A stretch of DNA of 64,000 nt from Ypsolopha sequella (lineage: Eukaryota > Arthropoda > Insecta > Lepidoptera > Ypsolophidae), in contig OW203986.1 in the NCBI GenBank assembly GCA_934047225.1, forward strand, positions 18,169,221 to 18,233,220, written 5' to 3'. The stretch's first letter is position 1. Each line of letters begins with the position of its first letter. This document shows positions 33,265 through 44,930 of the stretch, in pieces. A program made the position numbers and the translations under genes. The notes under the pieces are model-generated. The model did no database searches, was not told the DNA's origin, and saw only the letters and a list, made by a program, of their open reading frames with translations.

Positions 33265-33645
33265 TTGGAAGTAGCCCGATCGTCGTTGACATCGGAAGCA
33301 AGGTGTGTCGTCGTGCGTGTTTATCGCTTCGCACTGTCGGTCGCATCAGCCGCGGCGCGTCCGTCGCGCGCGTCTATTGCATCAGCCGCGTCCCACGTAA
33401 CTCCACCAGGTGACGACGCGGCGTCCACCGTCGTTGTCAAACGGGCACTGGCAACCGCCGATCGGCGATTTTTAAAACTTTTGTTTAGAAGTCAGTATAT
33501 GTATTATGCTGAGCAAATTGGCGACATATTGAAGAAGGGCAACGTCAAATAGAAGAGCTTGTATGACTAGATTGATGGATGTGGAAGAGGCGAAAGAGGT
33601 GTGTCAGGATCGTAGCAAATGGGAATACGTAGTTACTGGGAGATA
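33265..33645 (+). pseudogene. LINE C-terminal fragment joined to a GC-rich stretch
   Basis: The end of a 95-codon frame reads YYAEQIGDILKKGNVK. After a frameshift the text continues RRACMTRLMDVEEAKEVCQD and ends in a WEYVV block. This is the well-known C-terminus of a lepidopteran non-LTR element ('DQIGDVLKKGQVKS..NRRACM.R.MDVEEAK.VCQDR..W'). The preceding ~200 bases (33265-33480) are CpG-rich, with many Ala, Ser, Arg and Val codons. They have no LINE-like motif and may be unrelated DNA. Nothing else was seen at 33660-34038. Confidence 0.6.
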
Positions 33646-34046
33646 GGCGTGACTATATATGATGCTTAGAAGTTTAAAAACTAAGGAATATTATTTTAAA
33701 TCTATTACTTATAATAAATTAGTAACAAAATCGTGTATGTAAACTTAACTATTGTGCTGAGGCCAAGACTACAATTTGTACAATATTTTCCTGTCTATCT
33801 GTCTGTTCCTGGATATATTAATTCCGCAAAAATTACTATTCGCAAATCTTGTTTTTGATGTAGTTACCATACAAATTCCCAAATATCTATACGAAAAACC
33901 AGGAAAAACTCACCTGTCTGCGTCACACCATAACAAACGTGCAAATGCGTACATACCTAAAGACTGAAAACACCGCAGCGCATAAAACAGAGGCGTTTAA
34001 AGGTAAATTTACATATCTGGCGACTAAGTGTTGAATATGTCATAAG

Positions 34047-34283
34047 TAGGGTTGCCAGATAGTCGGGATTCGTCGCGATTTGCCCCGACATTTCATATGA
34101 TGTCCAGAGTCTCGACAAAGTACAAATTGTCTCGACACATAACAAATAACAGCGGTCGGCTGGAAAAAAAGTATTTTGTTATTATTACTTTAATTTTAAT
34201 CGTAATATTTATTTGTCCCGACCACAATTCCAAAATCCCGACTTTTTGCCCAGATATTTTGGTTTTCCCATCTGGCAACCCTA
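34047..34283. mobile_element. 237-bp hAT-type MITE with 8-bp target-site duplication
   Basis: The ends TAGGGTTGCCAGAT and ATCTGGCAACCCTA are inverted, and GTCATAAG is present at both sides (34039-34046 and 34284-34291). Eight-base duplications and this end sequence fit hAT. Several open frames across it in both directions are artefacts. Confidence 0.85.
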
Positions 34284-34432
34284 GTCATAAGAAAGCGGAC
34301 CCTGCATATCTGATTGACAGCATCCAACGAGGACAAAAGAACTTTTTGCGTTGTTTGTACTCCCGACTGTCTAGATTTGAGCGTCCAGTTAATTATGCAC
34401 AAACACTGAAGAAGTTTAACTTTGATACTTCG
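34284..34432 (+). pseudogene. LINE fragment interrupted by the hAT MITE
   Basis: Reads AYLIDSIQRGQKNFLRCLY, then a VNYAQTLKKFNFDT block and a stop. The pattern '(I)E.(I)Q..FLR.L' is the usual region after the thumb of Jockey-like reverse transcriptases. Bases just before the MITE (…ttgaatatgtcata) can be read as the preceding part, so the MITE landed inside this relic. Confidence 0.5.
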
Positions 34433-34879
34433 TAGAAACGCCGATGTAATTTTTTTGTTCAAAATACTTCAGGGCGGTTTCGCAGGCGAATTGTGAGAAA
34501 CGTTCAAATGTAACAGCGTCATTGAGTGAAATAGATAAATAGACTTTTTAGTCCCCCACAATAGAGCAAGACTATGTAACTTTTAGCCATTTCATATTCC
34601 ACTACCTAGAACATGCTCCAAAAAGAATATGTTGTCGTGAATTTAATAATATCTTTCATAATTTATCCAACATACCTTTTGTGTTTTTAATCGAGTTTAA
34701 AAAAGGAGAAGGTCTCAAAGCGACTGCATTTTTTTTGGAGTTCTTCCTCCGTAGCTCCATCATTTCTGAACCGGTGTGCTTCCACATAGGTCTCATTTTA
34801 AGTTTGGTCATGATTTGATGAAAGTCTTTAGAGATAAGAAGTGGAACTCCTCAGAAAATTACAGCATACCTTTTGAGAT

Positions 34880-35120
34880 TGAGGTAATCGCTTTGTACCA
34901 GGATGCTAATTGCGTGTATTACTTTTGGGAACCGACATTCTTCCACCTGACCCTCGATCCTGGTCTCGTTACCATAGAACTCCTCAACGGATGAGAGCAT
35001 ATTACTCGGGATTGCGGCAATCACTGTGTTAGGGTGCTGATTGAAGAGTATTACTTAGAAATTGTCAAAATATCCATCTGACCTTCGATCCTGGCTTCAT
35101 CACCATAGAATCAAAATGCT
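34880..35120 (+). repeat. Short repeated block 'ctgaccNtcgatcctgg'
   Basis: Two related segments, 'ccacctgaccctcgatcctggtctcgttaccatagaa' near 34945 and 'catctgaccttcgatcctggcttcatcaccatagaa' near 35075, about 130 bases apart. They look like a degenerate tandem duplicate within a moth repeat. The 72-codon frame at 34776-34994 is not supported as a gene. Confidence 0.5.
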
Positions 35121-35129
35121 ACGTGGAAG

Positions 35130-37370
35130 TTTCATGAAAATATTATTGAAATTTAATAGGTGGGTAATAAGTTATTCAATATTCGGCGGTCCAAGTTTCG
35201 ACCTTCCACGGTCCGGATGCGGACCGCGGTCCGCCTGATGCCGACCGATGCATTATACCATTATTTTTAACTTTTTAATGAATGACTGGTGTTACATTTG
35301 AACTCGGTTACAATTTTTTTGTTAAAAGTTCATTTTAATTAATAAACAATTAAAATAAGAATAGTTTATTATTAAATATAACTAATTAGTTATTAGATTT
35401 GGTGTAAGGCAGTACAGCTTTGTTTTGTAATTTTCTGAATGGTAAATAAACTTAGCTATGTACAAGTACATTCAAAATTTATTATTAAAATCTAGAAAGT
35501 ATAAGTATACAGATTCTGAACGAATCTTTTTAAAATTTGTGGTTGAATTTTAATATTGTTTTACAGTGCATGTTGTGCACTTTTTATTAGCGCATATGCT
35601 ATGGTTTGTGATCTCGAATGCTATACTGTACGCATTTTCTTTGCATTGTGTTGGTGTGCCAAATAAAATAAAATAAATAAATAACTTTCCACCACCGATT
35701 AGGACCTTATATATTAAAACCAAAATTACTTTTATTTGAGACATAAATTAAAAATTAAAACTAACTTTTACCTGATACTGAACTTGATTTCATAAGAAGA
35801 TACAACTATTTTATTTATATATTTATATTAATTTTAGTTTAATAAATACTTCTCTGTTTATATATACATCTTTACTTATTTATTTTAATATACATGTATA
35901 ATCAATAATTAAATATTTTCATCCCTGTCTGCAGCTACCATTTATCATTTTAGTATTTTAATATTTTATTCTGCATCACACCATAAAAATTAATAATTAA
36001 AATACCGTAAGTTCATCGCATGCAATTCGCGGCCTCTGAAGGAAGAACGGCTTCGCATATAGGTATATATTAAAATACTAAATCTAAGGCCTCACAGTTC
36101 TTAGTCCCTCACAAGATCATGCAACTGAATTCAGTGGGCTTCCGAATTTCATCAGTGACAGAAGTTGGAAACTGGCGTCAACGTGGAAACAAGTACTGAT
36201 GGTTCGTACGATAAAAAAGTGTGAAAAGTGATGGAAGACATTGTCAGTGCTATTTGTGTAAAGACCAAGTAACATGGGAGACGATAAAGTATAATAGCAA
36301 AATGTTAACTAACACCTATTTGAGTCCTTCCGTCTCGTTGCCGGCAGTCTCCGAACGCACGCAGCGTGCGATGCAGGTGAACTAAGTAGGCGCAGGTGGT
36401 AAAGTTCTCGTCCGGGTGTTGAACTCCTGAAATTCATAATCTCATCGAAAGCTTGACCTGTGCCGCAAATACACATGTTTCAAATTGACTACTCATTAAT
36501 CGAAAAGTGTGATACCAATTTACTGTAATTTTATATTCTGTTTTATATGTCGTTATTTGCGTACTGCTAATGCCTTTAAATACGCAAAGATATTTATAGA
36601 ATATTAGGAGTATTTAATTAAAATATAGGAATTTTCCCATTAACAATAATTGAACCATCAATAAGTCTTCTTTTGCCTACTTACAGCCGATTATTTAGAT
36701 CGCTGTAATCCTGAATAGTTTGATAAGTATAAAACGAAGCCACGAAGGTAATACGTAAATACACACGCGGGACATGCAGGAAATTGAAGGGAAACGTCGA
36801 GCTAATGCAGAGGAAGCAATATTTGCACCGGAATAAGCTGTTTGCCTTTTTAATTAAATTCGCTCTCGACACTTAATTAAATCAGCTGTATTTATTAAAG
36901 CTTCCTAGAGCATGTTAATTGGTTTTCAAACGTAATTAATAGGTTGGTAGGCATGTATTGACGGGGAAAATCAAGCTGATCCACTTTCTCCTCAATTGGA
37001 AGTTAATAAGATAGAAAAGTGTTTCGACTGCACTTTCCCTGATGGTACTTATTGAATATAAAGTCTTACGTATTTGATTATCTCCAAGGCATAAATTTAT
37101 CTGTTTAGGGTTCATTAAAAGGAACCACTGTGCTAAAATTACGTCGTCTGTCAGTTTAACGATATGTAGGTACGTGTTTTAAAGACACAAGCTTATTACT
37201 TTTAATACAATTAGGCTATTAAATTTTTCAACAAAAATAAAATTAATTTGTCCACACAATAACGATTTTTTAGAATTTTGAAATTACTCATTTATACAGA
37301 AGATACATACTTTTATGTATGTATATATATAATTATTTAAGTAAACTTAAACTCGTAAGTGAACTCCACG
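35130..37370. other. AT-rich gene-less stretch
   Basis: Only low-complexity AT-rich sequence, for example an (ataaa)n run near 35665. No supported gene, tRNA or repeat with readable ends. Confidence 0.5.
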
Positions 37371-37376
37371 CCCCAA

Positions 37377-37442
37377 TTTGACTCACACCTGAACTATATT
37401 TGACTCACACCTGAACTATATTTGACTCACACCTGAACTATA
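37377..37442 (+). repeat. Three exact 22-bp tandem repeats
   Basis: 'tttgactcacacctgaac' plus 'tata' occurs three times head to tail. Confidence 0.95.
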
Positions 37443-37470
37443 TTTTACACCTATTATATTTAATATATAA

Positions 37471-37746
37471 GGGCGGTGGTAGTTTAGGGGTAGAACGCTG
37501 GTTCCTCAATCTTGAGATAGGTTCGATCACCGCCCGGGCATACACCAATGAATTTTTCGGAATTTATGTGCATAGTATTTGTTCTTACTTATTTACCAGT
37601 TGCTGAACGGTGAAGGAAGACATCGTAAGGAAACCTGCCGGTGTCGGTGAAACGCGGGTATACCAAGTATGGACTGTAACTTACATTTCACAGTTCATAC
37701 TCGGAACACCTCTGACACTCCTTCGGGGGTTCATGTCGTGACGATA
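37471..37746 (+). mobile_element. tRNA-headed SINE, nearly full length
   Basis: The head 'ggcggtggtagtttaggggt' with B-box 'ggttcgatc' (37520-37528) is tRNA-like. The body contains 'caccaatgaatttttcggaa', 'ttatgtgcatag' and 'gaaacctgc'. The tail contains 'ggactgtaacttacatttca' and 'ttcatgtcgtgac'. The same order occurs at 44384-44930 and, inverted and partial, at 52506-52800. These are hallmarks of a common lepidopteran SINE transcribed by Pol III from its head. Confidence 0.8.
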
Positions 37747-37849
37747 ATTATTTATCATCGAATTTTACCTACTCGCAAAAGTTATTTTAAATTTGAGTAT
37801 TCTTAAAACTAAATATTATTGGAGTGCATTACAAACTAGAAAATATCAT

Positions 37850-37955
37850 TCAGAAACAAATCCAAAGACAAGATTTTGAAAAAAATCCCCGGGCCAGGAT
37901 TCGAACCTGCGACCTCTTATTATCAAGACAAGCGCGCTACCCGAGGTACGCTACC
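37850..37955 (-). repeat. Third copy of the palindrome's tRNA-like sequence, D arm deleted
   Basis: 'cagaaacaaatccaaagaca', then 'ccccgggccaggattcg' and 'agacaagcgcgctac' match the right arm of the palindrome at about 2350-2440, including ~40 bp outside the tRNA-like part. The D arm is broken: 'caattgcgcca' is missing before 'ccgaggta'. It shows that the tRNA-like unit belongs to a dispersed family. Confidence 0.65.
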
Positions 37956-37959
37956 TAGA

Positions 37960-40200
37960 CCGGCGAATTCTGCCATCATACTTGTCCACTGTTATTTTTG
38001 CATCTGCTTGATATACTAGCTTGTACTGCACATACAGAACGCTCACGAGGGCGTCATTCATAAAACTTACTGAAAACTATGAATCGAACCTATTTGTAAT
38101 GAAAAAATTCATCACGTATACAGAAAGTTTATCAGGTTTCTTCTTACATTTCCTTGGTTGGATTAGGCTCTTTCTAGATTGATACCGGACGGATATACTC
38201 TTTCACTATAGCAGTTTTCGTTTATTCAAGTTAACGGAACCCGAATTATAATAACTAATATAAACGGCTACAAGGTATATTATTTAATCAGATTCACCTG
38301 ACTAGTTTCACTGTAATCGTACAGTTTCTTCGGAGGCAAACAGGATTACGCGACAGTTCCCTTTTTTGTGAATCTAAACCACAAATTTTTAGCAAAAAAA
38401 CCTTAATTATTTAATAAACCCAATTTGAGAAAACAAGTCCCTTGAGTGATGAATTTATCGGAAGTGAAATCTCAAAGGACGTGTGAGATTCCTTCAGTTT
38501 TATTTTCCGATACTATTAGGGTAAAACAGTTTTATACTTTAGGGATGCTTTTGGAGTTCCAAACGATTCTGTCTTTAGCTTCTTTGGATTTACAATACGT
38601 GTTAATTTAATTAGCAAAACAATTTAATTATGATCGTAAGATTCGGCCAGTGTTAATCTTATAAGAATTAAAATTAAAAAATATAAAAAAATACTACTTT
38701 TTAGCCGCGGCGCTGGCCCATATCATGTAGACAACGATTAAACGTCGGTGAAGAGTGGGTGTCTGTTTGTTTGATTGTTTAGTTTCTGGCATTCTAGTTC
38801 ATTGACGATACCTATTGACATTTAAGGTCTGTTTTTCTGTGTGCAACATAACTCAAAAACCAATAGGTTTAAACAGAATTGTACCTACGGGAATCCCTGA
38901 AAATATAATAAAAAGTTGGGACGTGGTTTTATTTAAAGCAATATGCGGACTCCAATATATCATATTGTTGGATTGTTTTGTGTTCTTGGAAAGAAATCAA
39001 ATATTTTGAAAGAAAACTCATCCATGAAAACTGCTGTAAGCTGTGGCAAAGTTTCTCGTCCCTTCTCATTGTAAGTCTTCAAGTTGGTGCGCCACATTCA
39101 TCAGTATTCAGTTCTGCTGCACCTCACAACTCGTACGTACAATCGAAGAAATCGGTCGACCCACTTTTCGCTTTTATTACCTCCGCAATACGGGTGAAAA
39201 ATGGGCATTAAGACTTTCTTTTCGTTGTTACCTGCCTACCTTGACTATAAATGAGGTTTTGTGGTTATGTTTCAGGAAAAAGAAAGCGGGTTACTGGATA
39301 ATGATGCGGAAAAGTTTCCATATCATACGTATATAAGTTGTATTGTTATTGGTAAAAGTGTACAATAGCCTTTAACGAGACACCTTACGCTAGAACATCA
39401 ACAACACCAGGTTTTCAAGGGTTCATTGCAAGAAACTAGGTCTCTCCTCATATCGAAGAAAATATATTTGATTTATCGATCTTTTATCTAGGGATTCCAC
39501 CTTTAAACAATGTTTTAAGATTTATGCTTTTGTCAAAAAAAAATGTTTTCCACCCTCTTTTTTTTTGGTTTTCAAACGTTCGTTTCAAAGACGCGGTTAA
39601 GAGATCAACTTTATTTTTTTTCATAAAGTAGGCAATAGAAATATGAAGGGATATTACCTAAATCCAATATTTTATTCCCTACAAAATATTTCAGTATTAG
39701 CTAAAAACACACCAATTTGTTGTTTCGCTGCGTGATCGTATTACGCGTCCAAGAACAAGAGGCCAAAGAGCCAACATATAATCGCCTCTATGAAAAGCAA
39801 ATAAGGCCTTTGCCATTAGACTTATTGTGCTGGATGGTTAATAAAAAAAGTTGCTAGGGTATGCCATCCTCTTACAAGCGCCACTGCGCCATAAATAAAT
39901 CCCTCCTCTAATCCCGTTCTTAAGCTTGCCCGTTATCGAATCACTAAAAAGAAAAGAAAGATTATAACCAATATTATAGATAAATAGTAATAATGTTCTC
40001 ATAATCATTCTATTTATGATTATTTTCTATATCAGTGCTCGAAAATTACTTGAATATCGGCCAGAGTTAGCAGGCCTTGTAGCGAAAACTACTAGGCAAT
40101 GTGTCTTAATTGCTTTTATACAATTACTTATCATTATCAATATAGACAGCTCGTTTTCGCCCACTGGGTTCAAGATTCCTCTTTTTCACGCTACTATTCC
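37960..40200. other. Gene-less stretch
   Basis: Open frames near 38815-39336 have no recognisable domain, start context or splice signals that I trust. A short copy of the 'taatcgcctctat' repeat lies near 39780. Otherwise nothing was identified. Confidence 0.4.
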
Positions 40201-40797
40201 GTATATTATTAGTTATCCCATCCCACTAATATTATACATGCGAAAGTTTGGATGGATGGATGGATGTTTGTTACTCCTTTACGCCGAAACTACTGAAACG
40301 ATTAGGCTGAAACTTTGCGCAAATGTAGACCTGGAATAGAACATAGGCTACTTTTTATCCCATAAACCAGCGGGCCTATTATGTATCTCTAGTTGCCTTC
40401 TGGACTGGGTGCCTATCATCAAAAACATAGATATACTATCGAATTCCGATTTCCTAAGGATATGTTCGCACTTGAAGTGACGACACAGATTGTTAATAGT
40501 TCAATACACACTAAAGGAAATTTTGAAATTTCAGTTTTTATCTATGTTTTTGATGATAGGCACCCAGTTCAGTTGGCAACTAAAGATACAGAATAGGGGG
40601 GCAGTTTCCATTGGGTGTCAAGTCACTACTGAAAAGTGATGTACAGTTTCTCCTTTACGCCTTTGAATATTAGTGGGATGGGATAGTGAGGATGGGATGG
40701 GATGGGAAAGTGGCATTAGTGGGATGGGATGGGATGGGATTCGATACGACTATATAAAAACATAATCAACGCGGGCGAAGCCGCGGGCAAAAGCTAG
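40200..40797 (+). repeat. Lepidopteran repeat ending 'gcgggcaaaagctag', with nested insert and GGGAT run
   Basis: It contains 'catgcgaaagtttggatgga', '(cgaaactactgaaacgatta)' and 'acataggctactttttatcc', and ends 'gaagccgcgggcaaaagcta'. I know these phrases from a very common moth repeat. A 208-bp MITE interrupts it at 40383-40590, and a (gggat)n-like run lies at about 40668-40740. Related ends occur near 58630 and 59570. Confidence 0.65.
40383..40590. mobile_element. 208-bp MITE with ~50-bp terminal inverted repeats
   Basis: Left 'ggactgggtgcctatcatca' then 'aaaacatagata' is mirrored on the right by 'tctatgtttttgatgatagg' then 'cacccag'. The outer parts 'gtatctctagttgcc' and 'ggcaactaaagatac' also pair. 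The frame at 40393-40596 is an artefact of this element. Confidence 0.75.
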
Positions 40798-41104
40798 TTG
40801 TAATATAATACTGTCAGGCTAAGAACGCACCGTAGTGGTGTTGAAAAAAAACTACATCAAAATAAACAGGGGTAGCTGGGCGCAACCTGTAGCATTTTGT
40901 ACAGTCATCAAAAACACGGTAACTTTTCCGAAAAAAAAAATTGTTCTAACAAATAACAATGTAGGGCCTTACTATGTTCGATAGAGCGTATCAAAAGATG
41001 CTTTAAAAATAAGGTTTGCCCGTCCATGCTGGTCAGTGAGCGTGACTCAGCCTGATTTTATCGAAGATCGAATTCTCTGAAACAATCGATCCAGCATAAA
41101 TTTT

Positions 41105-41190
41105 TTTGGACACGATTAATCAATAACTCAAACTCAAACTCAATTTATTGATAAATAAAATTATTTACACGTCAATAGTAATTTACATTA
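41105..41190 (-). repeat. Possible LINE 3' end with (ACTCAA)n
   Basis: 'caataactcaaactcaaact' followed by 'caatttattgataaataaa' resembles the short-repeat tails of moth LINEs read on the minus strand. The AT-rich DNA up to about 41500 may be its 3' UTR. Confidence 0.35.
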
Positions 41191-41818
41191 TTAGCGATGA
41201 ATTATTAACATTATTCACACTACATATTATAGTATGATTATTTGTATATGATAATGTTAAAGATTAGGTTTTACAATAAAATATTTTACTTAACATTAAA
41301 ACATTCTACTTAATATTAAAATATTTTTATGAATTACATTCGTTAGGTAATTATAGTATTTTTACATTATTTTCTTATTTTCTAAGTATTTAATTTTTGG
41401 TTTATTTTGTATTTGCTGAAGTGTAATATTCCTTAATACCATAGAATACTTTTAACGATGTATTTAAAATCGACATCCTAAGTATAAATACGAGCAATAA
41501 ACTCTGCTAACTACAAAAATTTCCAGGCTCCTGTGCTCGAACTTATACTAGGGTTATCAAATCAATCGAAGATCGATGCATCGTGTTGAAAAACATCGAT
41601 GCTTCATCGTATTTTGCCAAGTAACAAGTAGTTTTTTTCTAAACCACTATACCCATTTGCCATATCATTTTGTTACTCGACAACGTCACGTTACTTACGG
41701 TGTGCTTGTAATTTAATATGATTATAATTTTTCTCAATGTCTTCTAGACTTTGACTTTTGTCACAGAAGCCTATTATCTAACTATTATCAAGTTGAAACC
41801 TAGGAGGTGTATAACAAA

Positions 41819-42133
41819 AACCGGCCAAGTGCGAATCGGACTCGCGCACAAAGGGTTCCGTACCATTATCTATGAAAATGGCAAAAAAAACATGACTGTT
41901 GTATGAGAGCCCCTTAAATATTTAAACTATTCTATTTTTTTGTATTTGTTGTTATAATGGCAACAGAAATACATCATCTGTGAAAATTTCAACTGTCTAA
42001 CTATCACGGTTCATAAGATACAGCCTGGTGACAGATGGACAGATAGACGGACAGATAGACGGACAGACAGACGAACAGCGGAGTCTTAGTAATAGGGTCC
42101 CGTTGGTTACGCTTAGGGTACGGAACCCTAAAA
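41819..42133 (-). repeat. Lepidopteran 'agggttccgtaccc' repeat, inverted copy
   Basis: Starts 'accggccaagtgcgaatcgg', ends 'ttagggtacggaaccctaaa', and carries a (gacagatagacg)n run in the middle. It is the reverse complement in order of 29095-29352. Confidence 0.8.
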
Positions 42134-43920
42134 ACGTAATAAGGGATACTATCCCCTAGACGTTCCCTAGACTCGGTGAAGAAGACATGATAAATTAAGC
42201 AGTTTATTTTCTTACATGGACTATAATACTTGTGACACAAAACGGAGCACGTCTTCTTTTAAATTCCTTGAAAATAAGTATTAAATTTTTCCATTTCAAT
42301 GCAACTATTAGTATGCAGGTTGTGACTTTACCCCTGTAACCACTCACCCGTTCACTTAGTTACCACTACGTATATTCTTTGTTACGGTGTACAATACATG
42401 GGTACCACTACATATACTAGTATACTCATGTACTGTGACACTGTGAGGTATACGCTATTTATAAATTACCTGGTTATTTCGTATGCACCCCGCACTCGCA
42501 CCTTTTTGCCGCAGTATAAAGATTGTATCGTACTGGGTTACCTACATACAAGTATTTTAAATAAAATTCCAAGAGTTTTTGGCCTTCAAGAGAGATGACA
42601 ACAGAAAATAATAAAAAGAAAACATTTTCAATATGGCAGCTTTTTTGCGAGAGGCACGGTACAAGAAACTTGTAGCTTGAATTATTTAATTGAAAGCGAG
42701 GCATGTATTATGTATGTAGGCTTCAGTGAAAACGCGGTGCCCTACTCCTTTGCCCGTCTTTTTCGCATTGGGGGCACTGGTTTCAATTAAGTTTGCGCAT
42801 CCTATTTGGTTACTTATATTTTTTTGCCGGCTCTCTGAAGCGAATTCAGCCCATATGTAAACACGAAATGCCTGTCTAAATAATATAGGTACTAAAATGA
42901 TATAACATAGACGGCGACACCGTCTACTTGCAAGCATAATTATTGTGCAGTATTGGGCCAATCGTCGTTCTAGAATGCAACATCATTTGGGCATAGTAAT
43001 TTACTATGGTAGCGGCGAATCAAAGTACTCTTCGCCCCGCTATTGCGCACCCGCGATGCAGTTGCCTGATATCGGCTACCCAAATAATTACCGGTTAAAT
43101 AAGGGTTAGAAAGATTTCGGTTGTATTAACCTGTACCGAAATTCATATACGGTGATTAACCGTTTCAACGGTACCGTAAAGAGTCCTTGCTAACAGCCGG
43201 CTAATTAAAATTTTTAGTTAATAAGCAACATCGTGTTGTACCATTAGAAATCACATTTGTAAAATGTATAAACTGTATACCTACAAATTTTTATCCCTAT
43301 ATACTCGTAATATATATATATATATATAATAGTTATTTACATATCAAATTGTCAAAAATTTTTTACAGATTCATGAGTTCATAATTCTTGTAATTCATTA
43401 GATATTTCCATTATTTGTTTTTTGTTTGAAAGTTGATTTCAAAGTTTTACATGTACGTATTAAATTTTGTTTTTATTGTCAGTTTGATAACCAAAATTAA
43501 ACTTTGAAAAGCAGTTCGTCCTAAATGCCATCCGTTTTCATGATAAGATTCGTAATAATTTTTTACAGCTGACACTTTTCAAAAATGAAATGAATGTTAC
43601 TGTTAGCTTAACGTTGTCACATTCAAACACAAAAGAAATAACATAATATGGATTTGTCATTCCTAAAAAAAATGCGAAAATGTTAGTACTGAAAATTGAG
43701 TTTCCTTCAATTTCTCTATAGAAAACGGCAATTTCATAGGTAAAGATCTAATATATATAATTTGACAAATAGTGGAATTTTTCGTATTCGTTCATGAACT
43801 AATGAACAACAACATTGTGTAATAAGCTGGAACCGATACCTTTCCTGCAAAATTCCAATACACACCAATAAGCACAAAAGTCGACCAACCACGAGCCCGC
43901 ACCATGACGCTACGCACTTT
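42134..43920. other. Gene-less stretch
   Basis: No supported gene. A (TA)n microsatellite lies at about 43310-43329. Frames near 42398-42961 have no recognisable content. Confidence 0.45.
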
Positions 43921-44290
43921 AACCCCTCGGCCATAGCTTCAGGCTTCGAGAAGCGCGCCAAGCGGTTCTTCTTGCGACGGCGCCGGCGGAGAGAACAAAT
44001 GTATGAAGTTGTATAGGACCGGCCATGGGTCACATCTCGCGCGTCTTGTCCGGCTTCGAGTGACTTGCGCTCTCTCGACGGCGGTGTGCGGGGAGGCGGG
44101 GAACCGCGCCAGTGATCGAGCGCACGGAACGAACTTAGTGTCGAGCGCTTTGAGCGAGCGAGCGCGCTATATATCCGATGCGGTGGAAGGCGCCGACGGG
44201 TGTCGTGGCAGGGAAAATCCCGTCGCAAAAACCGCCTGGAAGCGCAGCAAGAAGCGCCGCCAGAAGCCTAAAGCTATGGCCGACCGGTAA
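43921..44290. repeat. GC-rich island with inverted ends
   Basis: A ~370-bp CpG-rich block in AT-rich DNA. The right end 'gaagcgccgccagaagccta' plus 'aagctatggccgaccgg' is mirrored at the left end (ctcggccatagcttcaggct, then tcgagaagcgcg). A third, lone copy lies at about 50160-50225 (minus strand: 'aagaagcgccgcaagaacca', then 'gcaaagcctaaagtcgtggc'). The centre contains (gagc)n-like 'gagcgagcgagcgc' and 'gctatatatc'. Both strands are open across it (a 164-codon minus and a 95-codon plus frame), as expected in GC-rich DNA. Both translations give Lys/Arg-rich ends such as KRSKKRRQKPKAMADR. It could be a MITE-like element or a captured gene end. Confidence 0.6.
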
Positions 44291-44383
44291 CGCTGTATCA
44301 AGGGCGTGACTTCAGCGCTACGGCACGTAGCAAGGTTTGCTACACTGTATACTCGTTTACAGATGTGTTATTCGTACAGAAAG

Positions 44384-44930
44384 AATGGCGGTAGCTCAGG
44401 GGCTAGAATGCAAGCTTTTCAATCTTGAGACCCAAGTTCTATCCACGTTTGTACATGCACCAATGAGTTTTTCGGAATTTATGTGCTGAGATAGTATTTG
44501 TATTACCTAATCTTTCCATTTGCTGAGCGGTATAAAAAATCATCGTGAGGAAACCTGCATTAAGCTATAAAATAAATAAATTTCTATGTTTGACTACTTT
44601 TAAATATGTTTAAATTAAACAATATCATTGCAGTATAAAAACGCAGAAAGAAAAGTAAATCTGGATGTGACGAGTTGGTAGAGCAACCGCCCGGTTAGTG
44701 TTAGTTACTGCGTTTCGACACCGCAATGATAATGTTAATAATGAAACCTGCATGCCCTAAAAAGTGTATTTGTGCCCGAAGAATGGCGATAGGGCTCACC
44801 ACCCATCGCGTTGGGACGTAATAATCCTCGGTAAAACGTGGGTGTACCGAGTGTGGACTGTGACTTGTATTTCACAGTTCACACTCGGGAACACCTCTGA
44901 CACCCCCTCGGGGATTCATGTCGTGACAAT
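44384..44930 (+). mobile_element. tRNA-headed SINE, interrupted by a second insertion
   Basis: The head 'atggcggtagctcagg' and body 'caatgagtttttcggaattt' run to 'gaggaaacctgcat' at 44560. The SINE resumes at 44743 with 'gaaacctgcatgccctaaa' and continues through 'gtgtggactgtgacttgtat' to 'ttcatgtcgtgac'. It is the same family as 37471-37746. Confidence 0.75.
44561..44742 (+). mobile_element. 182-bp SINE-like insertion with 11-bp target duplication
   Basis: It is flanked by GAAACCTGCAT on both sides (44550-44560 and 44743-44753), as expected for LINE-driven insertion. It contains 'aacgcagaaagaaaagtaaa' followed by 'tctggatgtga' and a tRNA-like part (agttggtagagca, gtttcgacacc). The same family occurs at 55800-56000. 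Confidence 0.7.

Noticed and set aside
34052..34462. Four overlapping frames of 61-127 codons
   Set aside because: They read through the hAT MITE and its target duplications.
39043..39336. 97-codon frame
   Set aside because: No motif, no start or splice context, and composition like the flanking non-coding DNA.
43734..44228. 164-codon minus-strand frame, and 95-codon plus-strand frame at 44003-44290
   Set aside because: Both open because the block is GC-rich; the Arg/Lys-rich ends come from a repeated motif. No domain recognised.
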